64,000 nt of DNA from Candidatus Zixiibacteriota bacterium (GCA_036397555.1 DASWIS010000035.1:1-64000), one strand, 5' to 3'. Counted from the first letter of the stretch, positions 7,631-16,552 are shown. Notes: generated from the letters alone by a model not told the origin. Program-made: numbers and translations.

Positions 7631-9040
7631 ATGAGCAGTTCCTTCCGCCATCCGTTGGAGCCGTTCCGGATCAAATCGGTCGAGGCGATTCCGTTTCTGT
7701 CGGCGGAACAACGGGAAGCGGCGTTGCGCGAAGCGGGATACAACCTCTTTGCCATCCGCGCCGAGGATGTCACGATCGATCTGCTGACCGATTCGGGCAC
7801 CGGGGCCATGTCGGACCGGCAGTGGAGCGGGCTGATGCGTGGCGATGAATCGTATTCGGGCGCGCGCAACTTCTATCGTCTCGAGCGCGCCGTGCGCGAC
7901 CTGACAGGATACGAGCACGTGATCCCGGTGCACCAGGGACGGGCCGCGGAACACCTGATGTTCACGACGATGCTCGAAAAGGGCGACATCGTCGTCTCCA
8001 ACACGCACTTCGACACCACCGGCGCCAACGTCCTGTACTGCGGCGCCACACCGATCGATCTGCCCCATCCGTCCTGCGGCGACCTCGACGATCCCTTCCC
8101 GTTCAAGGGGAACATCGATCTCGACGGTTTGCGACGCGCGATCGCCCATCACGGCGACCGCATCAAACTGTGCGTGTTGACGATCACCAGCAACACCGTC
8201 GGCGGGCAGCCGGTGTCGTATGAGAACGTCTGCGCCGCTCGCGCCATCCTCAGAGAAAACCGTATTCCATTGTATTTTGACGCGGCACGCTTCGCCGAGA
8301 ACGCCTGGTTCGTCAAGCAGCGCGAGGAATCGCAAAACGACCGCAGCGTCCGCGCCATCGCCCGCGCAGTCTTCGACTGCGGCGACGGCTGCCTGATGTC
8401 GGCCAAGAAGGACGGTCTGTCGAACATCGGCGGGTTTTTGGCGCTGCGTGACGGCGATCTGGCCGCGCGCATCAAAGACCTCATGGTCGTGCTCGAGGGT
8501 TTCCCCACGTACGGCGGTCTGGCGGGACGCGATCTCGAAGCGATCGCGATCGGGCTGGACGAAGTCTGCGACGAATCGTACCTGTCATACCGCACTCGGC
8601 AGACCGAATGGTTCGGACAGCGATTGATCGACGCCGGTGCGCGCGTTGTTGTACCGATCGGCGGGCACGCGGTCTTTGTCGATGCCGGATCCTTGTACCC
8701 GCACATCCCGTCCGAGGGATTCCCCGGTCAGGCGCTGGCGGTGGCGATGTACCGCGACGGCGGTGTGCGTACGGTGGAAATCGGATCGCTCATGTTTGGA
8801 GCCGCCGATGCCGTCTCGGGTCGTGACAAACCCAGGCCGGAATTGGTGCGCTTCGCGCTCCCGCGGCGCGTGTACACCGAGTCGCACCTCGGCCACGTCG
8901 TCGATACCTTCGCCAATGTCCATCGCCGCCGCGATACAGCGCGCGGATTCGCCATCGAGTACCAGTCGCCCTACCTGCGCCACTTCACCGCGCGGCTGCG
9001 CGAACAGACGATCCAACAACGTTCCCCGGCACGGCTCTGA
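7631..9040 (+). CDS. tnaA: Tryptophanase (tryptophan indole-lyase)
   Basis: At 469 residues this matches the usual beta-eliminating lyase length. Lys260 in SAKKDGLSNIGG is the PLP lysine, and EGFPTYGGLAGRD, GGHAVFVDAG and PRRVYTESH are family motifs. Tyrosine phenol-lyase is the close alternative. Two positions favour tryptophanase: the loop reads VEIGS, where tyrosine phenol-lyases have a substrate-binding Arg, and the C-terminus has LRHFTARL with the His found in E. coli TnaA instead of Phe. It would convert tryptophan to indole, pyruvate and ammonia. An upstream GTG at 7592 is in frame, but the ATG at 7631 fits the family. No tnaC-type leader or TnaB permease is present. Confidence 0.88.
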   Translation: MSSSFRHPLEPFRIKSVEAIPFLSAEQREAALREAGYNLFAIRAEDVTIDLLTDSGTGAMSDRQWSGLMRGDESYSGARNFYRLERAVRDLTGYEHVIPVHQGRAAEHLMFTTMLEKGDIVVSNTHFDTTGANVLYCGATPIDLPHPSCGDLDDPFPFKGNIDLDGLRRAIAHHGDRIKLCVLTITSNTVGGQPVSYENVCAARAILRENRIPLYFDAARFAENAWFVKQREESQNDRSVRAIARAVFDCGDGCLMSAKKDGLSNIGGFLALRDGDLAARIKDLMVVLEGFPTYGGLAGRDLEAIAIGLDEVCDESYLSYRTRQTEWFGQRLIDAGARVVVPIGGHAVFVDAGSLYPHIPSEGFPGQALAVAMYRDGGVRTVEIGSLMFGAADAVSGRDKPRPELVRFALPRRVYTESHLGHVVDTFANVHRRRDTARGFAIEYQSPYLRHFTARLREQTIQQRSPARL

Positions 9041-9043
9041 GCC

Positions 9044-9505
9044 ATGACGGGGGCCACACGATTCCGCCTCGGCTGTGTGTTACTCCTGTTGTGTCCGGCG
9101 ATGCTTGCCTGTGAGTCGGCCGACAAATACAAGCGTACTCCCTCCCAGGACAGCGAGTTTTACAGCGTTGAATTGGAGGTTCCCTCGGGAGAACGCGACT
9201 GGGTGCACGGCATGTCGCGGGGACTGGATTCCGCCAAACGGCTGGCCGACCACGCCGAATGGAGCGCGGCGGTGGATCTGGCCGATTCGTTGCTGCTCAT
9301 AGCCGATGAGCGGTTGCGGCGGATCGAATTGGGAGGGGCGATGCACGACTTTCTGCTGTTGTACGTCAGCGAAGGGTACACGCTGTCCATCGGCTGGTGC
9401 CAACTGATCGGCGACATGGCGCGCGCCGGTCGCCTGACCGATCGCTTCGGACGGCTCGCCGATACATTGCAAACGCGACGCAGCGAACGCGACACGCTGC
9501 GATAG
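9044..9505 (+). CDS. Hypothetical lipoprotein
   Basis: The 153-residue protein has a lipoprotein signal: a basic n-region, a hydrophobic run CVLLLLCPAM and a lipobox ending at Cys23 (AMLAC). The mature part is mostly charged helix (residues 50-150) and shows no family I recognise. The start codon lies 4 bp after the tryptophanase stop, so translation is probably coupled. A link to tryptophan catabolism is not evident from the sequence. Confidence 0.6.
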   Translation: MTGATRFRLGCVLLLLCPAMLACESADKYKRTPSQDSEFYSVELEVPSGERDWVHGMSRGLDSAKRLADHAEWSAAVDLADSLLLIADERLRRIELGGAMHDFLLLYVSEGYTLSIGWCQLIGDMARAGRLTDRFGRLADTLQTRRSERDTLR

Positions 9506-9516
9506 AACTCGATCCC

Positions 9517-10197
9517 ATGCTGGGTACTCTGGTCAACACCGCAACCGTGATCGCCGGTTCGCTGGTGGGCCTGTTCATCGGCGACCGACTCCCGGCGACG
9601 ATCAAGCGCTCGGTGATGACGGCGCTGGGGCTGGTAACGTTGTGGATCGGAATTCAGTCGGTCGTCAAGGGAACACGCCCGTTTTTGATCATCGGCGCGC
9701 TCGTCGTCGGGGGCATCATCGGCGAATTGATCGGTATCGAGCGAGCGCTGGAGCGCTTCGCCGGCTGGCTGCAGCGACGGCTGAAGGTCGGCACGGCGTC
9801 CGGATTCGTGCGGGGGTTCGTCACTGCGTCCGTGCTCTTTTGCGTCGGACCGATGACCGTGGTCGGCTCGATTGAAGACGGCATCTCCGGCGATGCCACG
9901 CTGCTGCTCACAAAATCGGTGATGGATGGCTTCGCGGCGATTGCGCTGTCGGCGACCACAGGGATCGGCGTGATCTTTGCCGCCGTCACCGTGTTGGTGC
10001 TGCAGGGCGGACTGACGCTGATGGGGGGAATGCTCGCCGCGCTGACGGCACCCGGAGCGCTCGATCAGTTCTCAGCCGTCGGCGGCCTGATGATTCTCGG
10101 TCTGGGCATTCGCATGCTGGAGATCAAGGACATCCCGGTGGCCAACTACCTGCCGGCGTTGGTTCTCATCGCCGTGGCCACGGCATTGTTCCCGTAG
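9517..10197 (+). CDS. DUF554 family integral membrane protein
   Basis: This 226-residue protein has about seven hydrophobic segments. DUF554 hallmarks are the N-terminal GTLVNTATVIAGSLVGL, the central FVTASVLFCVGPMTVVGSI, and GDATLLLTKSVMDGFAAI. Members, including B. subtilis YdfK, are inner-membrane proteins; a transporter role has been suggested but not settled. The open frame extends upstream over the lipoprotein gene, but the ATG at 9517 is the family-consistent start. It follows the lipoprotein by 11 bp. Confidence 0.85.
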   Translation: MLGTLVNTATVIAGSLVGLFIGDRLPATIKRSVMTALGLVTLWIGIQSVVKGTRPFLIIGALVVGGIIGELIGIERALERFAGWLQRRLKVGTASGFVRGFVTASVLFCVGPMTVVGSIEDGISGDATLLLTKSVMDGFAAIALSATTGIGVIFAAVTVLVLQGGLTLMGGMLAALTAPGALDQFSAVGGLMILGLGIRMLEIKDIPVANYLPALVLIAVATALFP

Positions 10198-10289
10198 CAC
10201 TCCCGCAGACGATCTCTACAGTGCGTGACGGCCATCCGCGATTGGCCCACGAGCGCTGGGCGAGGACGCCTGGCGGGCACAATAGTACC

Positions 10290-10672
10290 GGGGCGGGTCA
10301 GCCCTGGGGCCGACACGGACACCCCGCGAGCCGTCAGCCCAAGGGCTGACCGGCACACGCTGAAGAGTTGTCGGCTCGGCTAAAACACGGCCAGCGATGC
10401 GGGAATGTATCGGCGCATGTCGCAGAACATGCGGTTGGTCATCAAGAGCGCGATTTCTTATCTGACCGGCACACGCTGAAGAGTTGTCGGTTCGGCTAAA
10501 ACACGGCCAGCGATGCGGGAATGTACCGGCGCATGTCGCAGAACATGCGGTTGGTCATCAGCAACGCGATCTCTTATCTGTCCGTGCGGGTCAGCCCTGG
10601 GGCCGACACGGACACCCCGCGAGCCGTCAGCCCAAGGGCTGACCGGCACACGCTGAAGAGTTGTCGGTTCGG
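10290..10672. repeat. Partial duplications of the GNAT gene 3' end, interleaved with palindromes
   Basis: The last ~30 codons of the acetyltransferase gene at 10673-11671, plus about 30 bp beyond the stop, occur three times: the authentic copy (about 10644-10753) and two extra copies downstream at about 10351-10459 and 10466-10575. The extra copies differ from the original by only a few bases. Two copies are preceded by the same ~65-bp palindromic segment (about 10290-10355 and 10585-10650) containing GTCAGCCCAAGGGCTGAC. The extra copies cannot be translated as part of the gene. A palindrome-mediated tandem duplication is the likely cause. Confidence 0.8.
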
Positions 10673-11671
10673 CTAAAACACGGCCAGCGATGCGGGAATG
10701 TATCGGCGCATGTCGCAGAACATGCGGTTGGTCATCAAGAGCGCGATTTCTTTGATGCGAAAGCCGTGATTGAGGAGCATCGTCAGGGAGGCGAAATTTT
10801 TTCCGTTCAGCCAAATGCGCGGCGTCACGTCATACTGCGCTTTGAGCAGATGCAGGCAATGATTGACGATCTCCACGAGGTAGATGTCGCGGATCGCCAG
10901 TGCGGGCGCGATAAACCCTTTTCGGGAGATGTAGGCATAGCCGACGAGGGAATTGTTGGCCCGAAAGACGTAGCCCGTGTAGTCCTCGTCCGCCAGCCAG
11001 TAGCAGTGGTCGACCGACCGGTTGATGCCGCGCACTTCCCGGTCCATGTGATTGAGTTCATTTAACAGCGACGTCGAATCGATGACCGACGGTTCGATGC
11101 TGCGCGGCGGATCGGGGCACTTCATTTCCGAACAACGGGGACCCTCCAGCAGGATCAGATTCTTGCGCGGGAACAGTCCGAGACGCGTGTAGAGCGCGAT
11201 CGCCTTGGGATTGTACGTGAAGGTGCACTGCGATGTGATCATCGCGCCGCGTTCGCGGGCGACACCCAGCCCGGTGCGCAGCAACTCGCCGCCGATGCCG
11301 CGATTCTGATGGGCGGTCTCGACGAACTGATAGGCAACGTGCCACTGGTGATCACGGATGTGCGACGTGGCGAATCCCACCAGCGTCTCGCCGTCGTATG
11401 CGCCCCACGACAATTCGGGGTCCTGTTCGTAAATGTGCTGCAGCAGGGGAGGGGTGGACTTCACTTCGAAGTCGAGCGGCTCCAGACCGGCGGTGCGCCG
11501 GATGTCATCGACGGTGCGATGCATCAACTGCGCGGCGGCCAGCAGGTCTTCGGATCGCAGCAATTCGATGCGCGTCGTGGCAGTCGCCGCCGCCGGGGGC
11601 GCGGCCTGACGCTGAGTCTCATCGGTGCGCTTGCGGATCGTGCGTTTCGGTCGTTCGGTTGTCGTTGCCAT
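10673..11671 (-). CDS. GNAT family N-acetyltransferase, probably two-domain
   Basis: In this 332-residue protein an N-terminal basic tail (1-30) precedes a GNAT domain (about 35-180), with the acetyl-CoA loop seen as ETAHQNRGIGGELL (Q/R-x-x-G-x-G/A type). The second half (about 200-332) has a weaker GNAT-like pattern (VFRANNSLVGYAYIS, YLVEIVNHCLHLL). The substrate is unknown. It overlaps no other gene and is convergent with the DUF554 gene. Its 3' end is triplicated downstream (10290-10672). The true start may be the first Met or a later one after the basic tail. Confidence 0.7.
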   Translation of the reverse strand: MATTTERPKRTIRKRTDETQRQAAPPAAATATTRIELLRSEDLLAAAQLMHRTVDDIRRTAGLEPLDFEVKSTPPLLQHIYEQDPELSWGAYDGETLVGFATSHIRDHQWHVAYQFVETAHQNRGIGGELLRTGLGVARERGAMITSQCTFTYNPKAIALYTRLGLFPRKNLILLEGPRCSEMKCPDPPRSIEPSVIDSTSLLNELNHMDREVRGINRSVDHCYWLADEDYTGYVFRANNSLVGYAYISRKGFIAPALAIRDIYLVEIVNHCLHLLKAQYDVTPRIWLNGKNFASLTMLLNHGFRIKEIALLMTNRMFCDMRRYIPASLAVF

Positions 11672-11887
11672 TACCCTGCCTCCGCGATGACGTCGGAGAA
11701 GCTCCCTGTTTTAGTTGTCGCGAGTTACACGCCCCGCCGCATACTTCCGACGGATCCTGATCCTGCGGCCAAACTATCGATCAAATTACTGGATCAGCAT
11801 TGCCGAACAAAGCAAATTCGGTGCGGAATCATCGCCGATCGTCCAAAGAGGTGCTACCCCCATGGCGGGCTTTGTGTTCCACGCAGT

Positions 11888-12148
11888 ATGACCAAACCCA
11901 TCGGATTGACATTCTACACCAAGCCCGATTGCCCGCTGTGCGAGGACGCCGAGCGGCTGTTGGAGGAGGCGATGGGTCAGTGGAATCTCGTGGTCCGCCG
12001 ATATAACATCCGGACCGACCCGTCGGTCTACGCAACATACAAAGACCGCATTCCGGTTCTGCGCTTCGATTCCGGTCCGGCGATTGAGGCGCCCATCACC
12101 TGGCAGGCGCTCGTGACGGCTCTGCGGTCGATGGGGGTCACCGGATGA
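11888..12148 (+). CDS. Glutaredoxin-like / thioredoxin-fold protein (DUF836 type)
   Basis: The 86-residue protein opens with beta-strand LTFYTKPDCPLCEDAERLL, carrying a CPLC redox-type motif at Cys14-Cys17. It then has RYNIRTDPSVYATY and the cis-Pro segment RIPVLRF. This is the layout of the DUF836/glutaredoxin-family short proteins that reduce or bind thiols in the cytoplasm. The longer open frame begins far upstream, but MTKPIGLTFY gives the family length. Partner unknown. Confidence 0.8.
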   Translation: MTKPIGLTFYTKPDCPLCEDAERLLEEAMGQWNLVVRRYNIRTDPSVYATYKDRIPVLRFDSGPAIEAPITWQALVTALRSMGVTG

Positions 12149-12174
12149 GTCTGTCGGTCGGCGCGTATGGATTC

Positions 12175-12202
12175 TTGACGTTCGCCCGGCGGGCCCTATT
12201 TT
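12175..12202 (+). promoter_or_regulatory. Putative sigma70-type promoter for the HNH gene
   Basis: TTGACG, a 16-bp spacer and TATTTT end 27 bp before the ATG at 12230. Confidence 0.5.
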
Positions 12203-12229
12203 AGGACCCTCAGGGGTGCTTGAGTCGAC

Positions 12230-12760
12230 ATGGGGAATGGATTTAACGGCAACCCGCTGACCCGTCCCGTACTGGTCCTCAACCAGAACTACGAGCCGCT
12301 GTCGGTCTGCACGACGCGTCGCGCCGTGGTCCTGGTGTACCTGGGGAAGGCGGAGATCATCGAGCGTCTGGACGGACGGATGCTCAAGAGTATCACATCC
12401 GCGTTGCCGGTGCCGTCGATTGTCCGGCTGGCGATGTATGTTAAGCGTCCGCAAAAGCGGGTCGTCCTGACACGCCGCAACATCATCAAGCGCGATGGGC
12501 ATCGTTGCCAATACTGCGGCCAGTCGCGCACGGCCATGACGGTCGACCATGTCATTCCCCGCAACCGGAAGGGCGACGAATCCTGGGAAAACCTCGTCTG
12601 CGCCTGCATCCGTTGCAACAACCGCAAAGGGGACCGCACCCCCGATGAAGCCGGCATGCCGTTGCGACGGCTCCCGCGACGTCCCAATCACATTACCTAC
12701 ATCCAGCGTTTTGTCGGGCTGGGCGACCATCGCTGGAAACAGTACCTGTTTCTGGATTAG
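12230..12760 (+). CDS. HNH endonuclease family protein
   Basis: This 176-residue protein has an N-terminal segment (VLVLNQNYEPLSVCTTRRA) common to stand-alone bacterial HNH proteins. The HNH/zinc module lies at about 85-135: CQYCG, VDHVIPRNRKG (catalytic His), WENLV and CIRCNNRKGDRTP. Four cysteines in two CxxC pairs bind structural zinc. Such chromosomal HNH proteins are widespread and their cellular role is mostly unknown; nucleic-acid cleavage is inferred from the family. It has its own promoter and no methyltransferase neighbour, so it is not an obvious restriction gene. Confidence 0.85.
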   Translation: MGNGFNGNPLTRPVLVLNQNYEPLSVCTTRRAVVLVYLGKAEIIERLDGRMLKSITSALPVPSIVRLAMYVKRPQKRVVLTRRNIIKRDGHRCQYCGQSRTAMTVDHVIPRNRKGDESWENLVCACIRCNNRKGDRTPDEAGMPLRRLPRRPNHITYIQRFVGLGDHRWKQYLFLD

Positions 12761-12965
12761 TCCAAAAATAGAAGTCATTGCCGTAACCCGGGAATCTGCT
12801 AAATTGAGGGACGAGGGACGCATTCAGGCAAACTTGATCGTCCGCTCCAGTTAGATTGAAACTTGTCCTGTCTGTGTCCGTTGTACTGGCTGTGTCGCCC
12901 GGAGTCTCACCCTCCCCGGTGACCGAACCCACAATTTTTAAGACACTGAACTGCGGAGGTCTGGT

Positions 12966-15311
12966 GTGCTCACACGGCGTCTACGTGTAAAGTTCCATGT
13001 GCTGATCCTGTCTGTTACGGCCGTTTTTGCGCTGCCCGGAGACGTACGCCCAATCGAATCCCCCGGCATTGAGTACCCAACCGACGCGGTCGCCCGGGCA
13101 ACGGTCGAGGCGCTGATCGAAGCCTGCACGCCGGCCGGCTCACCGTCGCTCAATGCGATCGTGGAGCCGGGCCCCATCGGGTTTGATCCGGCCAATTCCC
13201 CGCCGCATGTGGCGCCGGCCGCGATGCCGCCCTGTGTGCCGCAGGAGCCGGGAGTCGAGGCGATCTGGGAGGGCGATCCGCGCTGGATGCGCGGCAACCC
13301 GATTTCCGGAGGAGAGACCTTTTTCGGCAGTCTGGGGAAAGCCACATTGTGGACCATCGGCTCCAGTGTGGCGCCCGATGACTTCGTTCCCGTTGAGATT
13401 CACTTCGACGGCGACTCGACCTACTGCCAGGTCTTCCGCGTCGAGCAGAACTTCAATTCCGTCGGCGTCGGCGTTTTCCCCGGAACCGTGTGGGACGTTT
13501 CCGATGACATGAATCCCCGCCGTTTGAATGTCTGTTTCGCCGAATGGAATGACGGCGGCGGCCCCAATCCGCCACCCAATCTCCGTTGGGACCCCGACAC
13601 CACCATGGGCGCGCCCGGGTTCGGAAAGTGGGAGTTCCTCTATGTGATGGCGTCGAACTACGACGGCACCGGCCTGACCTATGCTGGACGCAACATTCTC
13701 AATGAAGATCTCGACGTCTACTACGGCTGGTACCCGCGCGTCGAGCCGGGACATACGCTGCTGGAGTCGATCCCGGCGACGCTCACCATCAACATCTTCG
13801 ATGACTTCATCCAGTTTCCAAATGCCCGGCCCGACTCCGGACTCATTGAATTGACATGGGTTTACTGCGGCGATGGCTCGCCAACTGAGTACCGCATTTA
13901 CAGAAACACGTCAAATCCCCCTACGACGCAGATTGGCTCTGTAGACGGGAGTACTTTCGTGTTCGTAGACAACGGACTGACCAACGGCGTGACGTACTAC
14001 TATCGCATTGATATACTCGGTCCCGGCGATGTGGTGCTGGGTTTCAGCGGTGTTTTCGCCGGCACGCCGCAAACTATTTCGAGCAATTGCGAGTTCGTCG
14101 GCAACTGGAACGGGCGCGCCGATTACGGGGACATCTGGGGATATGTCGATTCCGTGTCCGGGAAAGAATACGCACTGATCTGTGCGCGGGGAGAGGGGGC
14201 ATCGATCGTCGACCTGGACCTGATGGAAGAAGTCGGTTTTCTGCCCATCCTGGGCGGCGGCGGCGATGCCAAGGACATCAAGGTCTACAAGAACTACGCC
14301 ATTCTGCTGATGGAATACGGCCCGCTGCAGGTCCACAACATCGCCAATCCGGCCTCGCCACAATTCGTCAGCTATATCTTCACGTATGACAACCGTGCGC
14401 ATAACTGCCTTGTCGAGGGAAACTACCTGTATGTTTGTGGCCAGACTTCCGGGGGAATGGAGATATTCAATCTGTCCGTGTTGCCCGCGACGCCTGCCCT
14501 GGCTGGGCAATGGTTCTCCTACTACTACCACGACATGGACATCCGCAATGACACGTTGTACGCGGCTGCGATTTATGGGGATGGGATCGACATTGTCAAC
14601 GTTGCCAACAAGGCGGCCCCGCAGCTCATCGCGAATTTCGATTACCCCGGCTCGGGCGCTCACAATTGCGAACTGTCCGCCGACGGGCGCTATTTGTTCG
14701 TCGGGGATGAAATCGGCACCGGACCCTGGACGCGCGTCTTCGATGTCTCCGATCCATTGGCTGCATCGAAGGTGTTCGACATCAACCTCGGCGTTCCCGG
14801 GTCGATCGTGCACAACTGCTATGTGAAAGACGGGGCGCTCTACATCGGCCACTACGGTCTTGGCCTGCGCATCTGGAACGTGCTGAATCCCGAAGCACCG
14901 TTCGAGATCGGCTTCTATGACACCAATCCCACCAGCAACGTCGGGATGGCAGGCGCCTGGTCGGTCTATCCGTATCTGCCCTCGGGACGCGTCATCGTAT
15001 CGGATATGCTCACCGGGCTGTATGTCGTCACATTCACCGGCAGCATCGAACCCGGCTGCGTCTGCGATTGCCACGGCGATCCGCAGTGCGACGGAATTAC
15101 CAATGTCTTTGACGTCGTGGATGTCGTTGACGAAGCGTTTCGCAACGGCCCCAGCGTGACCGACGTTGCGTGTCCGCATCTCAGCCGCAACGACGCCAAC
15201 TGCGATTGTGTGGTCAACGTGTTCGATGTCGTCTCGTTCGTGGACCACGCGTTCCGGAACAATACCGACCCATTCTGCGATCCGTGCTCCGACCCGTGCG
15301 CCGGGCAGTAA
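12966..15311 (+). CDS. Secreted LVIVD-repeat protein with FN3-like domain and paired dockerin-like C-terminus
   Basis: The start is a GTG with GGAGGT 5 bases upstream. The 781-residue product has a signal peptide (about 1-22), a long N-terminal region, a fibronectin III-like domain (about 275-365, PTEYRIYRNTSN...VTYYYRIDI), and LVIVD-type beta-propeller repeats (about 370-690) with recurring NIANPASPQF/NVANKAAPQL units. The C-terminal 84 residues are two Cys-rich dockerin-like repeats, CDGITNVFDVV and CDCVVNVFDVV, each with the D-x-N/x-x-D...N...D spacing of a calcium-binding dockerin loop. It is probably exported to the cell surface or medium. Ligand or enzymatic activity cannot be deduced. 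Confidence 0.8.
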   Translation: MLTRRLRVKFHVLILSVTAVFALPGDVRPIESPGIEYPTDAVARATVEALIEACTPAGSPSLNAIVEPGPIGFDPANSPPHVAPAAMPPCVPQEPGVEAIWEGDPRWMRGNPISGGETFFGSLGKATLWTIGSSVAPDDFVPVEIHFDGDSTYCQVFRVEQNFNSVGVGVFPGTVWDVSDDMNPRRLNVCFAEWNDGGGPNPPPNLRWDPDTTMGAPGFGKWEFLYVMASNYDGTGLTYAGRNILNEDLDVYYGWYPRVEPGHTLLESIPATLTINIFDDFIQFPNARPDSGLIELTWVYCGDGSPTEYRIYRNTSNPPTTQIGSVDGSTFVFVDNGLTNGVTYYYRIDILGPGDVVLGFSGVFAGTPQTISSNCEFVGNWNGRADYGDIWGYVDSVSGKEYALICARGEGASIVDLDLMEEVGFLPILGGGGDAKDIKVYKNYAILLMEYGPLQVHNIANPASPQFVSYIFTYDNRAHNCLVEGNYLYVCGQTSGGMEIFNLSVLPATPALAGQWFSYYYHDMDIRNDTLYAAAIYGDGIDIVNVANKAAPQLIANFDYPGSGAHNCELSADGRYLFVGDEIGTGPWTRVFDVSDPLAASKVFDINLGVPGSIVHNCYVKDGALYIGHYGLGLRIWNVLNPEAPFEIGFYDTNPTSNVGMAGAWSVYPYLPSGRVIVSDMLTGLYVVTFTGSIEPGCVCDCHGDPQCDGITNVFDVVDVVDEAFRNGPSVTDVACPHLSRNDANCDCVVNVFDVVSFVDHAFRNNTDPFCDPCSDPCAGQ

Positions 15312-15366
15312 GTTGCGGATTTCGGCGGACCGAGCTCGGGGACCAGATGTTGCACGCATCACCCAT

Positions 15367-15393
15367 CGGGGGCGGTCCGGCGGACCGCCCCCG
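15367..15393 (+). terminator. Hairpin, probable terminator of the LVIVD gene
   Basis: CGGGGGCGGTCC pairs perfectly with GGACCGCCCCCG around a 3-base loop. Only a short T-rich run (ATCCTTT) follows, so it may act with Rho or in both directions. Confidence 0.55.
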
Positions 15394-15473
15394 ATCCTTT
15401 ACCAATTGTTTTCGTCCACAGGTACCGGCGCGCGAAAGATGCCTTTTGCCGGACGGACAACCGCTCGCCTGAC

Positions 15474-15502
15474 TTGAACCGGCACAGCGACGTTGTTACT
15501 TT
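15474..15502 (+). promoter_or_regulatory. Putative promoter, very close to the GTPase start codon
   Basis: TTGAAC, a 17-bp spacer and TACTTT end only 8 bp before the ATG at 15511. A transcript from here would have almost no leader. Confidence 0.4.
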
Positions 15503-15510
15503 GAGAGGCG

Positions 15511-16512
15511 ATGCCCGCCAATCTTCCGCCGCAGTATGTCAAAATCGAGGAGGAGTACCGCCGCGAGCGCGAACCGAGGCGTCGGCTCGAATTGCTGCAG
15601 ATGATGCTGCGCGAGATCCCCAAGCACAAGGGGACCGACCATCTGCAAGGCGAGCTGAAGTCGAAGATCTCGAAACTGAAGGCGGAGATCGAATCACCGA
15701 AAAAGGCCGGCGCATCGCGTCTGCACCCGCTCGATCACATCCCGCGCGAAGGCGCCGGACAGATCGTGCTGATCGGCCCGGCCAACAGCGGCAAGTCGAG
15801 CATCGTCGGCGCGCTGAGCCACGCGCCGGTCGAAATCGCCGAGTGGCCCTTTGCGACGCGCAAGCCGGTCCCCGGTATGGCGGCCTGGGAAAATGTAAAG
15901 CTGCAGTTGGTCGACACGCCGTCGATCGCCGAGGGGTACTGCGAGAATTACGTATTCAACATCGCCCGCACCGGCGATGTCGTCGGGTTGGTCGTGTCGC
16001 TTGCCGATGATGATGTGATCGCACATTACGAGTACGTGGTCAAACGCGTTCACGAGGGCAAGGTCCGACTCGGCGGGTTGGCAAAACCGGATGACGAGTT
16101 GCCCACCGCCGTCGAAAAACGCACGATCGTGGCCGCGACCGGATGCGACAACCCCGGTGCCGCCACCCGATTGGAATTGTTAGAGGAGATCATCGGATCA
16201 CAAGCGCCGCTCGTCACGCTCTCGATTCCCCAACGGCGCGGGTTGGATCACTTCCTGGAAACCGCATTCAAAGCACTCGGACTTTTGCGCGTATACACGA
16301 AGGCGCCCGGCCAGAAGCCCGACTTGCGCGATCCGGTGTTGCTGCCGCACGGCGGCACAGTCGCCCATGCGGCGCGCGCGATTCACAAGGAGATCGCCGA
16401 GAAGCTCCTGCACGCGCGGCTCTGGAGCGCTGAAAACAAGGCCATGCAGGGCGTACGCGTCCCCGCCGATCATACCTTACAGGAAGGGGACGTCATCGAG
16501 TTTCATGTGTAG
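15511..16512 (+). CDS. DRG/Obg-like GTPase with C-terminal TGS domain
   Basis: The 333-residue protein has an N-terminal charged helical hairpin (1-70) like that of DRG proteins. The G domain carries P-loop GPANSGKSS at about 90-98 and G3 DTPS, where DxPG is usual. The G4 position reads ATGCD in place of NKxD, so the Lys is missing and guanine specificity is uncertain. A TGS domain occupies about 255-333, ending TLQEGDVIEFHV. TGS GTPases of this group usually act on ribosomes or RNA. It stands alone between repeat-rich intergenic regions. Confidence 0.8.
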   Translation: MPANLPPQYVKIEEEYRREREPRRRLELLQMMLREIPKHKGTDHLQGELKSKISKLKAEIESPKKAGASRLHPLDHIPREGAGQIVLIGPANSGKSSIVGALSHAPVEIAEWPFATRKPVPGMAAWENVKLQLVDTPSIAEGYCENYVFNIARTGDVVGLVVSLADDDVIAHYEYVVKRVHEGKVRLGGLAKPDDELPTAVEKRTIVAATGCDNPGAATRLELLEEIIGSQAPLVTLSIPQRRGLDHFLETAFKALGLLRVYTKAPGQKPDLRDPVLLPHGGTVAHAARAIHKEIAEKLLHARLWSAENKAMQGVRVPADHTLQEGDVIEFHV

Positions 16513-16552
16513 GGATTCAATTGATTGCAGAATTGTTGAGACAGTGGCCGTG

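Noticed and set aside
7631-9040. Tyrosine phenol-lyase as the identity of the beta-eliminating lyase
   Set aside because: The substrate-binding Arg and the C-terminal Phe of tyrosine phenol-lyase are replaced by the residues typical of tryptophanase (VEIGS and LRHFTA).
10458-10814. 118-codon minus-strand frame with internal peptide repeats
   Set aside because: It is a different frame of the triplicated acetyltransferase 3' end; the peptide repeat only reflects the DNA duplication.
12230-12760. Considered the HNH protein as a restriction enzyme or homing endonuclease
   Set aside because: No methyltransferase or intron context; it matches the common stand-alone chromosomal HNH family.
13911-15362. 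483-codon minus-strand frame opposite the LVIVD protein
   Set aside because: Shadow of the repeat-rich plus-strand gene; no start context and Asp/Val-rich translation typical of antisense frames.
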